From Delphinus delphis (Eukaryota > Chordata > Mammalia > Artiodactyla > Delphinidae), in the NCBI RefSeq assembly GCF_949987515.2, contig NC_082687.1, positions 116,541,838-116,605,837 on the forward strand: a stretch of 64,000 nucleotides of DNA, in the 5' to 3' direction. Below the pieces are notes generated by a model that saw only the letters and a list, made by a program, of their open reading frames with translations, ran no database searches and had not been told where the DNA came from. The position numbers and the translations under genes were made by a program. Shown one piece after another: positions 20,751-31,990 of the stretch; position 1 is the first letter of the stretch; every line of letters begins with the position of its first letter.

Positions 20751-22060
20751 CTAAGTCTCCACTTTCCAGTCGGTAGCAAGAAAAGCCGCTATAAAGGTTG
20801 CATAAGCTAAATATCAAAATAAACCTATGAGAGCTCTGTCTGTCTGGGTATATGTGTATGTCTCAGTATGTGTCTTTGGATAATATTGCTAAGGTTAAGT
20901 GATAAATGAGCTCTATTTAATTGGCTTAAAGAAAAGTAAGTGCTTACAAATCAAACAATTCTAAGTACAAGAGAAATTAAGCTAAATGAATTTCAGGGTC
21001 ACATGAACCAGGAAATATTCAGTATTAAATCAATATCTGGTATTAATGTTTGTTAATCTAATTAACATAGACATGTCATAGGAGTCATCAATATTAAGTA
21101 TAATACTTTTATTGTGCCTAGGTTTAATATAAGCTAAATAAGATCTTATATCTGCAACAAATTTGTCAGCAAGGAAAGTAACTCAATGTGAAGAAAATTG
21201 TAAGGAAAGAAAATGCAAATGAGATAAGAGCTTCGGGTGATTTATGTTTACCAATCTACAGAGTGCTGATATAAAGGACAGTTCATGGTTGCTTAAGGAA
21301 TGTAGGACATGTGTTTTTAGTAAAAAAGGTAGGAGGAATGGAATTGCATTTGATTAAGGAAAAAGAAAGTAGGTCTGACTTACAGGTGGTTGTTTCTGAA
21401 TGCAAAAATAAAATGATGGATACAGAAAGTGATTAAAAAAAAAAAAAGTTTTGTGGAAAGTGGACCCCGAGAAAAGAGTTTTATGCATGGTACAAATTTT
21501 CTGGAGATGTTGAACTGCCTTTGATAACAGATTTTAAGTTTCTTTACCTCTGAAGTGATCTGTTCTATATTTGCCTTTGAAATCTTGTATTGTTACTTTG
21601 GTAAAGTAAGTATTATTTTGCAATGATCTGTGAAGATTATGGCACATGTAGATAAAGCTCATTCTGCTTCTACAAAACATTAACCCCTCATTGTCAGACT
21701 TTTGCTATCCTGTTGTCCTTGTAACATGGCAACGGTCTACCCATAAGTCAGAAAATTTTAAATGGGTAAACAATAGCTGTAAATCAAATAGTGAGGGCTA
21801 TGGGAAATCCAAGACAGCCGCTTGGGCTTTCCAGGCTCCCTGACAAACCTCATTCTCCTTTTTTGATGGGATAAAGCCTTCCCTGGCTGCAGGGTTAATG
21901 CCCTCACAATGGGGAGGAAAAAAATTATGTTTCACTGAATAGTAAATTCTAGTTTTGTTAATTGAGGTCTGTGTTTACCAAGATTCACTTCCCAGATAGT
22001 TCCTTGCTGTTATGTTTTATTGCTAAAAAGTTTAATTGAATTATTCTAAAGCTTATCTCA
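20751..22060. other. AT-rich internal segment without recognisable coding
   Basis: This is about 1.3 kb where gag, protease and most of RT would be expected. It has no ORF over 60 codons and no retroviral motif that I can read. It contains a gtatatgtgtatgtctcag-like stretch and an A-run at 21435-21447. It may be a decayed non-coding module carried by the family, or foreign DNA inserted or captured. Confidence 0.55.
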
Positions 22061-22888
22061 GTAGTCTTATCTTTGGATGGAGATCAGATGCCCTGTGACC
22101 TACAACCAGGGGACATAGGATTACATGTGTCTATCAGTGAGGCCTATATGCCAACTGGAGCTTATGGCAGAAGCAACAGAGCAAAAGAGTGCCTTTCGGC
22201 TTCTGGAGTAGAAAGTTTCCAGAGACCGGGAAAAATCATACTACCTTTGAAAAACAGCTGTTAGCTTGTTATTGGGCTTTAATTGATACTGAACAAATAA
22301 CCGTGGGTCATACTGTCATATTAAGGCCTCAAGTGCTGGTTATGCAATGGATTTTAAGCTCACCAAAGACCCATAGAATTGGGCACGCCTAGGAGTCTAA
22401 TATCATCAAATGCAAATGGTATATTCAGGACCGGGCTAAACCCAGGCCATATGGGGTTGTTGCCTTACAAAAGAAAAAAAAAAAATTCTGAAATTCCCAT
22501 TGAAAGCCTTGAGCAAGAATTCATGATTAAACCTGAGATAACTGAGTTGCCTGTAAAATGGGGAAAGCCCTTTTACTCTTTAACCAAGACAGAAAATGCC
22601 TGGTTTACAGATGGTTTAGCAAAATACATAGGATCTGTTCGTTACTGGAAAGCAGTAGACTACAATCCAGTCACAACTAAACTGTTAACTACTACTGGAG
22701 AGGGAAAAAACAACCAATTCGCTGAACTATATGCAGTATATCAAGTCTTGAAACAAGAAAACCTAACAGAATGTCATATTTATACTGATTCATGGTCCGT
22801 AGCCAATGGGTTAGCAACTTGGCTTCCAATGTGGGTTAGAAATAATTGGCAAATTCATTCCAAAGAGTTGTGGGGAAAAGAACTATAG
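22061..22888 (+). pseudogene. pol remnant: end of RT plus RNase H
   Basis: 22189-22392 encodes the conserved RT connection part (FEKQLLACYWALIDTEQ, then GHTVILRPQ). A frame change leads to 22379-22888, which holds RNase H: WFTDG (first Asp, about 22600), FAELYAV (Glu, about 22720) and IYTDSW (second Asp, about 22780), followed by GLATWLPMWVRNNWQIHSKE. In-frame TAG at 22886-22888 interrupts an otherwise continuous frame into integrase. The upstream catalytic core of RT is not visible. The motif spacing is that of ERV-L-type pol. Confidence 0.8.
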
Positions 22889-23915
22889 GCAGATATTTGG
22901 GAAATTGTGCAGAAAACTAACGTTTCAGTTTTTCATGTGGACACTCATAGCACTCCCAATTCCATGGAACGATGGTATAACTCAAATACAGACGAACAAA
23001 CTCAGATCCAGACAGTGGAAATCGATCCAGACTCCAGTGAGCTCAAAGGTTTGGCACTTTGGGCACACCAAAAATGTGGCCGTCTGGGAGAAAAAGCTAT
23101 ATGCCGGTGGGCTCAGCATCGAGGTATTTCTTTAACTATGGATCTCATTAAGTCTGTTATTTTACAATGTCCAATCTGCCAACGTGTTAAACATCGGAGC
23201 TTGCCACAACTAGTAAAAAGACAATTGGCGCATGGCAAATTGCCTGGGCAGATGTGGCAAATTGATTATATTGACCCATTGATCCGTGATAAAGGCTGCC
23301 AATATGTGTGTACTGCAGTGGACGCCTGTTTTGGATACCTGGTGGTCATTCCATTTGGAAAAGCCAATCAAACTAACACTATTAAAATATTAGAAATAAT
23401 TAATTTGTACTGTGGTGTTCACTCCAAATTCAAAGTCCCATTTCAAAGGTAAGCTAATACAAGAATTTGCCCAGGAACATAATATACAATGGATTTTTCA
23501 TATTCCATATAATCCTCAAGCTGCTGGTTTAACTGAAAGAATGAACGGATTGCTAAAGGAACAAATGCTTAAACTGGGATGCGGTTCTTATAAAAATTGG
23601 AGGACTAACTTATATACTGCCTTAAGTATTTTGAACAGTCGTCTAATTGGAGAATCTGAGAGTCCTTTAATGAGAATGACTGTACCAAACCTACAAATTC
23701 ACAGGATGGATGTTCATCCAGAGATAATTGAATACTGGGAAATTTTACCTGGAGCATTAGCTCCTTTTCTAGCCTCTCCCGAGGCTGCAGGCCTCTATTT
23801 GCATTCTATGACTGTGCAGAGGCTTACTAAAAGGATGATTTGTGCTGTGTCAACTGGCATTGGCATGAAAATGCCTCCTGGACATTTCGGGCTGCTTCAG
23901 GAACATCTAGCTTAG
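22889..23915 (+). pseudogene. pol remnant: integrase
   Basis: From 22907 the frame shows the rest of RNase H (VFHVDTHS), then the HHCC zinc-binding domain (WAHQKCG ... WAQHRG ... CPICQ) and the core with the first catalytic Asp (MWQIDYIDPL, near 23262). Near 23435-23450 a small deletion removes the segment holding the second catalytic Asp and shifts frame. The protein continues in 23412-23915 with the third acidic residue in AAGLTERMNG (about 23540). The C-terminal domain runs to MPPGHFGLL. Integrase inserts viral DNA; this copy cannot be functional. Confidence 0.85.
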
Positions 23916-24280
23916 CCCTTAAAGGTATTTGTGTCCACGGGGGAGTTATTGACTCTGATTATCAAGGAGAAATTAAAATGATTTTACAAAATGAAGGCAA
24001 CAATGATCTGCTTATTAATAAACATGATCGGATTGCCCAACCACTGATTCTTCCATGTGTAATTTGTAAAGTCCAGAAAGGAGAACCTCCCACCCGATTA
24101 ATCGTTAGGGGTGATGGAGGGTTTAGATCCACGAATGAAGCACATTCAATTGGAGCTAAAGTCTGGGTTAAACAACCCAACGGTCCCCCTATAAGTGCTG
24201 ATATAATTGCACAGGGAAAAGATAACACTGTGTTGGTGATGTTCCCCAGAAAAGAGAAAAAAGGAGATATGTGCCATTAA
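23890..24280 (+). pseudogene. pol remnant: dUTPase domain fused after integrase
   Basis: The frame 23840-24280 shows LALKGICVHGGVIDSDYQGEI, which carries the GVID-x-DY-x-GEI core that binds the deoxyuridine ring in trimeric dUTPases. It is followed by NKHDRIAQPLILPC, matching the next conserved strand. A frameshift at about 23895-23915 separates it from integrase. Placement of dUTPase at the 3' end of pol is diagnostic of ERV-L-type elements; in betaretroviruses and non-primate lentiviruses it sits elsewhere. Only the central and C-terminal motifs are clear; no complete five-motif domain can be claimed. Confidence 0.78.
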
Positions 24281-25548
24281 CTCATCGTTATTCTCGTGAA
24301 TAAACTGTTTTTGGAAGCTTGACTGTAATGTGTATTGTCACCCATGCCTTAACCCCAGGATCTGTGCTGCAGTCAAACAACGAAACAACCCCCCATGCCT
24401 CAACTCCAGAATATCTGCTACAGTTGGAAAAAAGAACATGAACGAAAACGTTGGGGAATCTTCCGCTGGAGAAATGTGAGCCAGATCCAAACTCAAGATA
24501 ACTTCACCTCCCCTGCAAACGAGGCCCGCCCTTTTCTAATTATGACTTTCTACGGACAAAACCTGTCTATCTGGTCTGGAGTAAACTCTGATAACCCGTG
24601 GGCTAGAAGGTTTCTTCGATCTCCTAATTCCTCCTCTCTTGCCGTCGAATTAAGCCCGGGATATATTAATGTCTACTAATGAATACACATAGAGACAATT
24701 ATTTAGCAAATGGATACCTAAAAACCATTGGATACTTATTCCAGAGGGCATTACTAAATGCACAGACACCTGGTGCTCAGGGACTTTATATCACTATAAA
24801 GCTGCTAATAGAAGCTCTATGCGTCAATTTCATGTACTGCCTATTGTTTTGGGGAATGAATACTGGTTGCCTCATTTTGCTGGAAATTACTTGGATTTTA
24901 GTGACTGCACACACTTATTGATAGACTGGGAAAAGACTATTCAAGGATTGCTTTGTGGCCAGACTTCCCATATCTGGGAACCCTGTTTACTAGAGAATTC
25001 CATTAACTACTGTGAATGGACTATATTTCCTTAATCCTGTAGTATGTTTTTTGAAGTCTCCCCAGTTTATATGTATAGTAACTGATGATATTAACACACT
25101 TTCTACTTATCACCAGGAAACACTTTTTCAGGCTGTTTGGCACATGTAGATCACTTATATTGGAAAGGAACAACTTATTTCTTTTCCCCTATACACACAC
25201 AACTGTTGTGAACTCAAGTGCTAATTCCTACTTTTTCTGTTCCTAACATTAGCCTGTCACTTGAACCTTTGAAATGGATTATTACAAAAATCAAAGTTAT
25301 TACAAAAATTTATAGATACACGTAATCGTACTCTGTTAGAACACTGTTGTCGCTACTATTGTGGCTAACAAATTAATGGATGTGGGAGTTAACGTACAGA
25401 AGCATACTGCTCATTCTTGGTGGGACTTTTTCTTTACTCAGTCCCCCCAAGCTAAACAATTGTTCTCTGCCTTGATTAATCCATTGCCTGTACTATGATT
25501 GTACTCTTTTTACTGACTGTTTGGAATTGTCCCCAGCGCTTAAGATAA
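24281..25548 (+). pseudogene. env-position region of the provirus
   Basis: This region follows pol and holds several open segments in different frames (24395-24679, 24679-24921, 24819-25034). Features include clustered cysteines and tryptophans (for example CTHLLIDWEKTIQGLLCGQTSHIWEPC split across frames) and, just before the polypurine run, a short hydrophobic segment (MIVLFLLTVW) followed by a brief polar tail and stop at 25546-25548. That layout suggests an env-like surface/transmembrane protein remnant. I do not recognise a specific env family, and ERV-L elements usually lack env. Confidence 0.4.
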
Positions 25549-26054
25549 GAAAAGGAGGGGGTCTTGGGATTTCTTGAGCCCTGGGGACCTGGCCAGTCCC
25601 CCGGGGTCTAGAAAATCTTGTGACTCACATGGTGAAAACAACAGCATTGTTAAAGTGAATCCAGAGCTGCATTTTTGCATGCAAACTGATGATATCAGTT
25701 TGAGGCCAGGAATTATAAACAGAAGCCCCCAGAACTCCAATCTGAAGTCTCACCCGTGGGGTGGACGCACCACCCGGGACCCTTCCCATATGGGGCTCCG
25801 GACTGCTGTCACTCAGCACTTCCCAGCTGCTGTCTGGATCTGGAAGTAGGTGTCAGCCCAATTCGGTGATGTATACCCTATTATGTTTCTCTAACATTCT
25901 TATCCCTTTCCTTCTAATGATCGTATATTAAAATTAAGTGAAATCACCTTTTATTAAAGAATTGATTAAAGCTGTTTATTCGTGTGAAACGAGTGGTTAT
26001 TTTGCCAGTGAATCCAACGAATCTTAAAATCGAAAGTAGCCTTTCGGCAAAACA
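25543..26054 (+). repeat. 3' LTR of the provirus
   Basis: It is about 512 bp, co-linear with 19861-20358 and ending ctttcggcaaaaca. It contains the attaaa-like signal near 25965 and the extra ttttgcatgcaaactgatg-like stretch absent from the 5' copy. Sequence directly after it (ctgga...) does not repeat at the left edge of the provirus. Confidence 0.82.
25546..25561 (+). promoter_or_regulatory. Polypurine tract at 3' LTR edge
   Basis: The purine-only run aagaaaaggaggggg lies at the internal/3' LTR boundary, where plus-strand DNA synthesis would be primed. The same tract also occurs at the start of the 5' LTR copy (19866-19879), which complicates placement of the LTR edge. Confidence 0.5.
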
Positions 26055-26407
26055 CTGGAAGATAAAATTGAAGACCAAATGTATAAATAATCAAGTAATA
26101 GAAATTTCAAAACAAAAATGAGAGTGAGGATAGAGGGAGTCGTAATCAAAGTGATGATGGATGAAAACTTCCTGCATGTAAAGACCGCACATGTTCTTGG
26201 GCAAAACTAACTTCTTAATGCATCCTGAGACATTTCTTGATGAGCGTTCTCAAATATAAATTAAAAATCTTAAAATTATACTGGACTTGTATGTGGGATG
26301 TTGAGAGTAGGAGAGGTTGTGAGAGGTGATGGGGTATATGAGAACCCTATGTACTTTCTGCTCGATTTTGCTCTGAACCTAAAACTGCTATAAAAAATAA
26401 GTTTATG
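26055..26407 (+). mobile_element. Old L1 3' end, left of SINE
   Basis: The text tactttctgctcgattttgctctgaacctaaaactgc ... aaaaataa is typical of old L1 3'UTR ends. The left part (26055-26250) is diverged and only tentatively L1. Confidence 0.5.
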
Positions 26408-26630
26408 GGGTTTCCCTGGTGGCGCAGTGGTTGAGAGTCCGCCTGCCGATGCAGCGGACACGGGTTCGTGCCCCGGTCCGGGAAGATCCCACATACCACG
26501 GAGCGGCTGGGCACGTGAGCCATGGCCGCTGAGCCTGCGTGTCTGGAGTCTGTGCTCCGCAACAGGAGAGGCCACAACAGTGAGAGGCCCGCGTACCACA
26601 AAAAAATTAAAAATTTAAAAAATTAAAAAA
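26408..26630 (+). mobile_element. CHR-type SINE (short form)
   Basis: Complete copy with an interrupted A-rich tail (aaaaaattaaaaatttaaaa). It is flanked by aaataagtttatgg on both sides (left 26394-26407; right from 26631). Confidence 0.95.
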
Positions 26631-28700
26631 AAATAAGTTTATGGAAAAATATATATATGCAAAAGATTACTTGCAAAGGAATAACAACTGTGCAAATACC
26701 CGACTTCTTATCTATAACTCTGGAACACAGAAAATACTGAAATAACTTTAAGGCAATGAGAGAAAAGATATGTGATAGAAGAATCCCACACCCAGGAGTC
26801 AAGATATCATTCTTATAAAAGAGAAAAAAGACAATGTGATGTTCAAAGCTTACTGAGTATACAACCCATGTACTTAATCTAGGGAGCGTACTTGAGGAGG
26901 TACTCCAGTGAAATAAAAATGAATTCAAATACAGGATCCCAAGCTGGGGGAATAAGAAATACAAGAGAAAATAGTGGTGAGCAATGACACTTGCATTTTT
27001 AATAAATTTAAAGAGATGATAATATGAGTAGAAACTAATATTTAAGTGACAAGCGAGGATTCTAGGAACCAAAGATATTGTAAGCTAAAATTTTATAATA
27101 GTTTAGAACTAAAAGTCTAGATGATCTGAACAAAACCCAGGAGTATGCAGAAGGAAAGTGTGCAACCTGAGGAAGTAGGTAAGCAAAAACGTTTAAAAAG
27201 TCAAGTCTTACTGCTTGGATGGGGAGGAAGTAGCAAGTAAATTGTCCAGGAAAATATAGATACATATATGAGAGTTAAAAATAGGAAAGTAACCAGTAAG
27301 AAAGAAAAAAATAACTTCTTAATGCAAGGGAGGGTACAAAACAGAATTTCAAAATGAATGAAGTAGGGTAAAAGTTGTTGAAGATGAAATATAACCTAGT
27401 CAATATAAAAAAATATAAAGAAAGAAAAAACAGTAACATAAAGTAAAATTAAGAATAAATATAGGGCTTCCCTGGTGGCGCAGTGGTTGAGAGTTCGCCT
27501 GCCGATGCAAGGGATGTGGGTTCGTGTCCCGGTCCGGGAAGACCCCACGTGCCGCGGAGCGGCTGGGCCCGTGAGCCATGGCCGCTGAGCCTGCGCATCC
27601 AGAGCCTGTGCTCCACAACGGGAGAGGCGGCAACAGTGAGAGGCCCGCGTACCGCAAAAAAAAAAAGAATAAATATAAACTGGCACACACAAAAAAAGCA
27701 TAATTAAGGGTAACTTCAAACCAGGAACCCCGGACCAAATAACCATAAATAGGCGGAACACTCCTATCAAAATCCATGACCCTCAGATTGAGTTAGAACC
27801 AAAGTTCAAATTGGAGTACTGGAAGAAAAACAGAGGAAGGATCCCACAACACACAGCACATGTTTAATCAAAATCTTGACTGGAAAAAAGTAAACAAAAG
27901 ATTTACTTAAATAAAGGCTGTTTATAGAAAATATGTCTAAAACACAGTGGGGTTTTTTCTAAAGGTTAAAAATAAATAGATAAAGATATATCAAATAAAT
28001 GCCAGCAAAAGGAAAACAGGTAAAACAGAATTCAAGTTCAAAGAACTAATGACATAAAGAAGGATTTTTAATAACAATAAAACATAAATCCCCAACATTG
28101 ATACAGATACAGAGATTTACGCACCAAATAATAGAGTAACAAAATTCAGAAGCCAAACATTTGATAAAATTGACAGATTTGTGAAATACTGTTGGAGTAA
28201 TGAGCACAGAAGCAATGATTGTGGTTTTCTAACAGCCAAAACTAAGAAACAGGATTTTGATTTCCTTTGCTTATGAGACCATGTTATTTCATCCAATTTA
28301 ACTGTTAATAAGTATACACAGGATATGGGCAAGACATTGGTCTAGAAATGAATGAAGTTCAGGGGGTAAAATATTAACAGAAGTTTTAAAAACATTTCTT
28401 CTGTTTAACTTCCACCAGAAAAAAAACCCTGCAAATTGAATTTGATGTGCCATAATTATCATACTAAGGAGTCCAAAAAGCATATAAAGGTCTTACTGAA
28501 AACTGGTGAAGTATCTGAAAGCTGAGAGAATACCCAATTATTGTTTAATAGTTTTTATTAACTATACAAATTACCTCAAAGATTTTGTATCATACTGGAG
28601 TCTCCACCAACTAATAGGAAATTCCTGCATTTACTGGATTATCTTAAGCATCTATCACTGAAAAATAAGTGAATAGACCTAGAACCACGTACTGACATAT
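26631..28700 (+). mobile_element. Old L1 (L1M/HAL1-like), plus strand
   Basis: 26690-26850 resembles an ORF1 C-terminal region (agaatcccacacccaggagtc and neighbours). About 28070-28190 resembles an ORF2 endonuclease region (atacagagatttacgcacc, aattgacagatttgtgaa). No frame survives. Interrupted by a SINE at 27464-27666. The right boundary is approximate. Confidence 0.5.
27464..27666 (+). mobile_element. CHR-type SINE (short form)
   Basis: Complete copy. Its direct repeat is aagaataaatata on both sides (left 27451-27463; right from 27665). Confidence 0.95.
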
Positions 28701-29550
28701 AATATGCTGAAATAATGCAAAAAGAGCCATGCTCATGAATCAAAAGAATGAGACATTACTTGAGTGTGGGGTTCACAGTTATGTAGGAGGTTTACGGGAG
28801 AGTAACTTACTGTTAATTAGCTTGCTTAGTAGAGCACAATCAAAAATCTACTTTCTATTCTTTCTCGCTTTGCCCTGTCAATAGCTCTCTAGAGTCTAGT
28901 TCTTTCTTTAAGCCCTTTAACCTTTACAGCTCATCTTAGTCACGAGAGTAATGTCATCTCACTTCAATAATTAAAATTTCCCATCCAATTTTATGTAGCA
29001 TTATAGCTCTAAGTTTAATTCAACATAAACACCTCTTCACCCAGCCCAGGTCTGACTAAAGAGTGGGAAGAAAATGTGGTGAAAAAAAATAATAATAGTA
29101 GCAAACAAACAAACCTCCTGACAGAGTAGTTGTGAACAGGTGTCCAAATTTTATTAGAATCTTGCTGCAAGAAAGAAGGCCCCTAGTAGGCTAATTCAAA
29201 GATTTTCTCTTAATAGGGATACTTTATAGGAAAAGAGCATGGCTTGATAATGATTTTTAGACCACACTCAAATAGAAAAGAACAGATAAGAATCACTAGA
29301 TAATGACAGTTGAGTAGATGGATAAATTATTTCCCAGAACACATCTTAATCCCATTAAGTACCAGAAAATTGTTTAAGCATTTCGTCAAGAATACTAATT
29401 ATATACTAGAAGGAGATTATAAATTGTATCATGCAAAAATATGGTGTTCTAGAACAGTTTGGGGATAATTTCACATTCACAGACAGTAGCCTCTTCTCAC
29501 CCAACTTTTTGATCCTCCTCTATTAATGACAGACACAAAATAGATTAAAT
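28701..29550. other. Unassigned sequence
   Basis: AT-rich, with no ORF of note and no repeat I can name. It forms the left flank of the next L1. Confidence 0.4.
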
Positions 29551-29656
29551 GAAAAAGGTACAGAGATAGCAGAAGCAAGAAGAACTACAATCCTGCAGCC
29601 TGTGAAACGAAAACTGTATTCACAGAAAGATAGACAAAATGAAAAGGTAGAAGACT

Positions 29657-30543
29657 ATGTACCAGATGAAGGAACAAGATAAAACCCCAGAAAAACAACT
29701 GAGTGAAGTAGAGATAGGCAACGTTCCAGAAAAAGAATTCAGAATAATGATAGTGAAGATGATTCAGGACCTCAGAAAAAGAATGGAAGCAACGATCGAG
29801 AAGATGCAAGAAATGTTTAACAAAGACCTAGAAGAATTAAAGAACAAACACACAGAGATGAACAATACAATAACTGAAATGACACATACACTAGAAGGAA
29901 TCAATAGCAGAATAACTGAGGCAGAAGAACAGATAAGTGACGTGGAAGACAGAATGGTGGAATTCACTGCCACGGAACAGAATAAAAAAAAAGAATGAAA
30001 AGAAATGAAGACAGCCTAAGAGACCTCTGGTACAACATTAAATGCAACAACATTCACATTATAGGGGTCCCAGAAGGAGAAGAGAGAGAGAAAGGACCCG
30101 AGAAAATATTTGAAGAGATTATAGTCGAAAACTTCCCTAACGTGGGAAAGGAAATAGCTACCCAAGTCCAGGAAACACAGAGAGTCCCAGGTAGGATAAA
30201 CCCAAGGAGAAACAAGCTGAGACACATAGTAATCAAACTGACAAAAATTAAAGACAAAGAAAAATTGTTAAAAGCAACAAGGAAAAAACAACAAATAATA
30301 CACAAGGGAACTCCCATAAGGTTAACAGCTGATTTCTCAGCAGAAACTCTACAAGCCAGAAGGGAGTGGCACGATATATTTAAAGTGATGAAAGGGAAGA
30401 ACCTACAACCAAGATTACTCTACCCAGCAAGGATCTCATTCAGATTCTATGGAGAAATCAAAAGCTTTACAGACAAGCAAAAGCTAAGAGAATTCAGCAC
30501 CACCAAACCAGCTCTAAAAAAAATGTTAAAGGAACTTCTCTAA
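29657..30543 (+). pseudogene. L1 ORF1 with single frameshift
   Basis: The first frame (29657-29998, 113 codons) gives KTPEKQLSEVEIGN then a long heptad-rich coiled coil (MIQDLRKRMEATIEKMQEMF ...). After a frame change at the A-run near 29985-29993, the second frame (29995-30543, 182 codons) gives the RRM-like domain (NIHIIGVPEGEE) and the C-terminal domain (RLTADFSAETLQARREWHD, LQPRLLYPARISF). Together these cover almost the entire ORF1p. Apart from the frameshift I see no stop. It functions as an RNA-binding trimer in active L1s. Confidence 0.88.
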
Positions 30544-30774
30544 GTGGGAAACACAAGAGAAGAAAAGGACCTACAAAAACAAACCCAAAACAATTAAGAA
30601 AATGGTAATAGGAACATACATATCGATAATTACCTTAAATGTGAATGGATTAAATGCTCCAACCAAAAGACAAAGCCTCAGTGAATGGATACAAAAACAA
30701 GACCCATATACATGTTGTCTACAAGAGATCCATTCAGACCTAGGGACACATACAGACTGAAAGTGAGGGGATGG

Positions 30775-31320
30775 ATCAACAGATGAATGGATAAAGAAGA
30801 TGTGGCACATATATACAATGCAATATTACTCACCATAAAATGAAACAAAATTGAGTTATTTGTAGTGAGGTGGATGGACCTGGCATCTGTCATACAGAGT
30901 GAAGTAAGTTGGAAAGAGAAAAACAAATACCATATGCTAACACATATATATGGAATCTAAAAAAAAAAATGGTTCTGAAGAACCTAGGGGCAGGACAGGA
31001 ATAAAGATGTAGAGAATGGACTTGAGGACACAGGGAGGGGAAAGGGTAAGCTGGGATGAAGCGAGAGAGTGCCATGGACATATATACACTACCAAATATA
31101 AGATCGATAGCTAGTGGGAAACAGCCACATAGCACAGGGAGATCAGCTCAGTGCTTTGTGACCACTTAGAGGGGTGGGATAGGGAGGGTGGGAGGTAGAT
31201 GCAAGAGGGAGGAGATATGGGGATATATGTATAGCTGATTCACTTTGTTGTACAGCAGAAATTAACACACATTGTAAAGCAATTATGCTCCAATAAAGAT
31301 GTGGGGAAAAAAACAACAAA
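30775..31320 (+). mobile_element. 5'-truncated L1 nested in L1 endonuclease
   Basis: It carries the ORF2 terminus and 3'UTR only (atggataaagaagatgtgg ... cactttgttgtacagcagaa ... ccaataaagatgtgggg plus A-rich tail). Target-site duplication: gaaagtgaggggatgg (30759-30774) and gaaagtgagaggatgg (31321-31336), 16 bp with one mismatch. The host L1 frame resumes exactly after it. Confidence 0.93.
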
Positions 31321-31990
31321 GAAAGTGAGAGGATGGAAAAAGATATTCCATGCAAATGGAAATCAAAAGAAAGCTGGAGTAGCAATACTCATATGAGATA
31401 TAATAGACTTTAAAATAAGGGACAAGGAAGGACACTACATAATGATCAAGGGATCAATCCAAGAAAATATAATAATTATAAATATATATGCACCCAACAT
31501 AGGAGCACCTCAATACATAAGGCAAATACTAACAGCTATAAAAGAGGAAATTGACAGTAATACAATAATAGTGGGGGACTTTAACACCTCACTTACACCA
31601 ATGGACAGATCATCCAGACTGAAAACTAATAAGGAAACACAAGCTTTAAATGACACAATAGACCAGATAGATTTAATTGATATTTATAGGACATTCCATC
31701 CAAAAACAGCAGGTTACACTTTCTTCCCAAGTGCACATAGAACAGTGTCCAGGATAAATCACATCTTGGGTTACAAAACGAGCCTTGGTAAATTTAAGAA
31801 TATTGAAATCATATCAGACCAAAATGGTATGAGATGAGGAATAAATTACAGGGAAAAAAACACAAACACATGGAGGCTAAACAATACGTTACTCAATAAT
31901 CAACTGATCACTGAAGAAATCAAAGAGGAAATCAAAAAATACCTAGAGAAAATGACAACAAAAACACAACGATCCAAAACCTATGGGATG

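Larger units (their letters stand above)
19861..26054 (+). mobile_element. Class III (ERV-L/ERV-S-like) endogenous retrovirus
   Basis: Two related LTRs (19861-20358 and 25543-26054) enclose a tRNA-Ser primer-binding site, a short gag-position ORF, a long AT-rich segment without retroviral protein, RT end, RNase H, integrase, a dUTPase domain joined after integrase, and an env-position region. The order RT-RNase H-integrase-dUTPase is that of ERV-L-type elements. A tRNA-Ser site points to the ERV-S branch of class III. Every frame is broken by stops and indels, so it is defective. The insertion looks moderately old: the LTRs differ by scattered substitutions and a 14-16 bp indel. No matching target-site duplication was found at either candidate left boundary. 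Confidence 0.85.
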
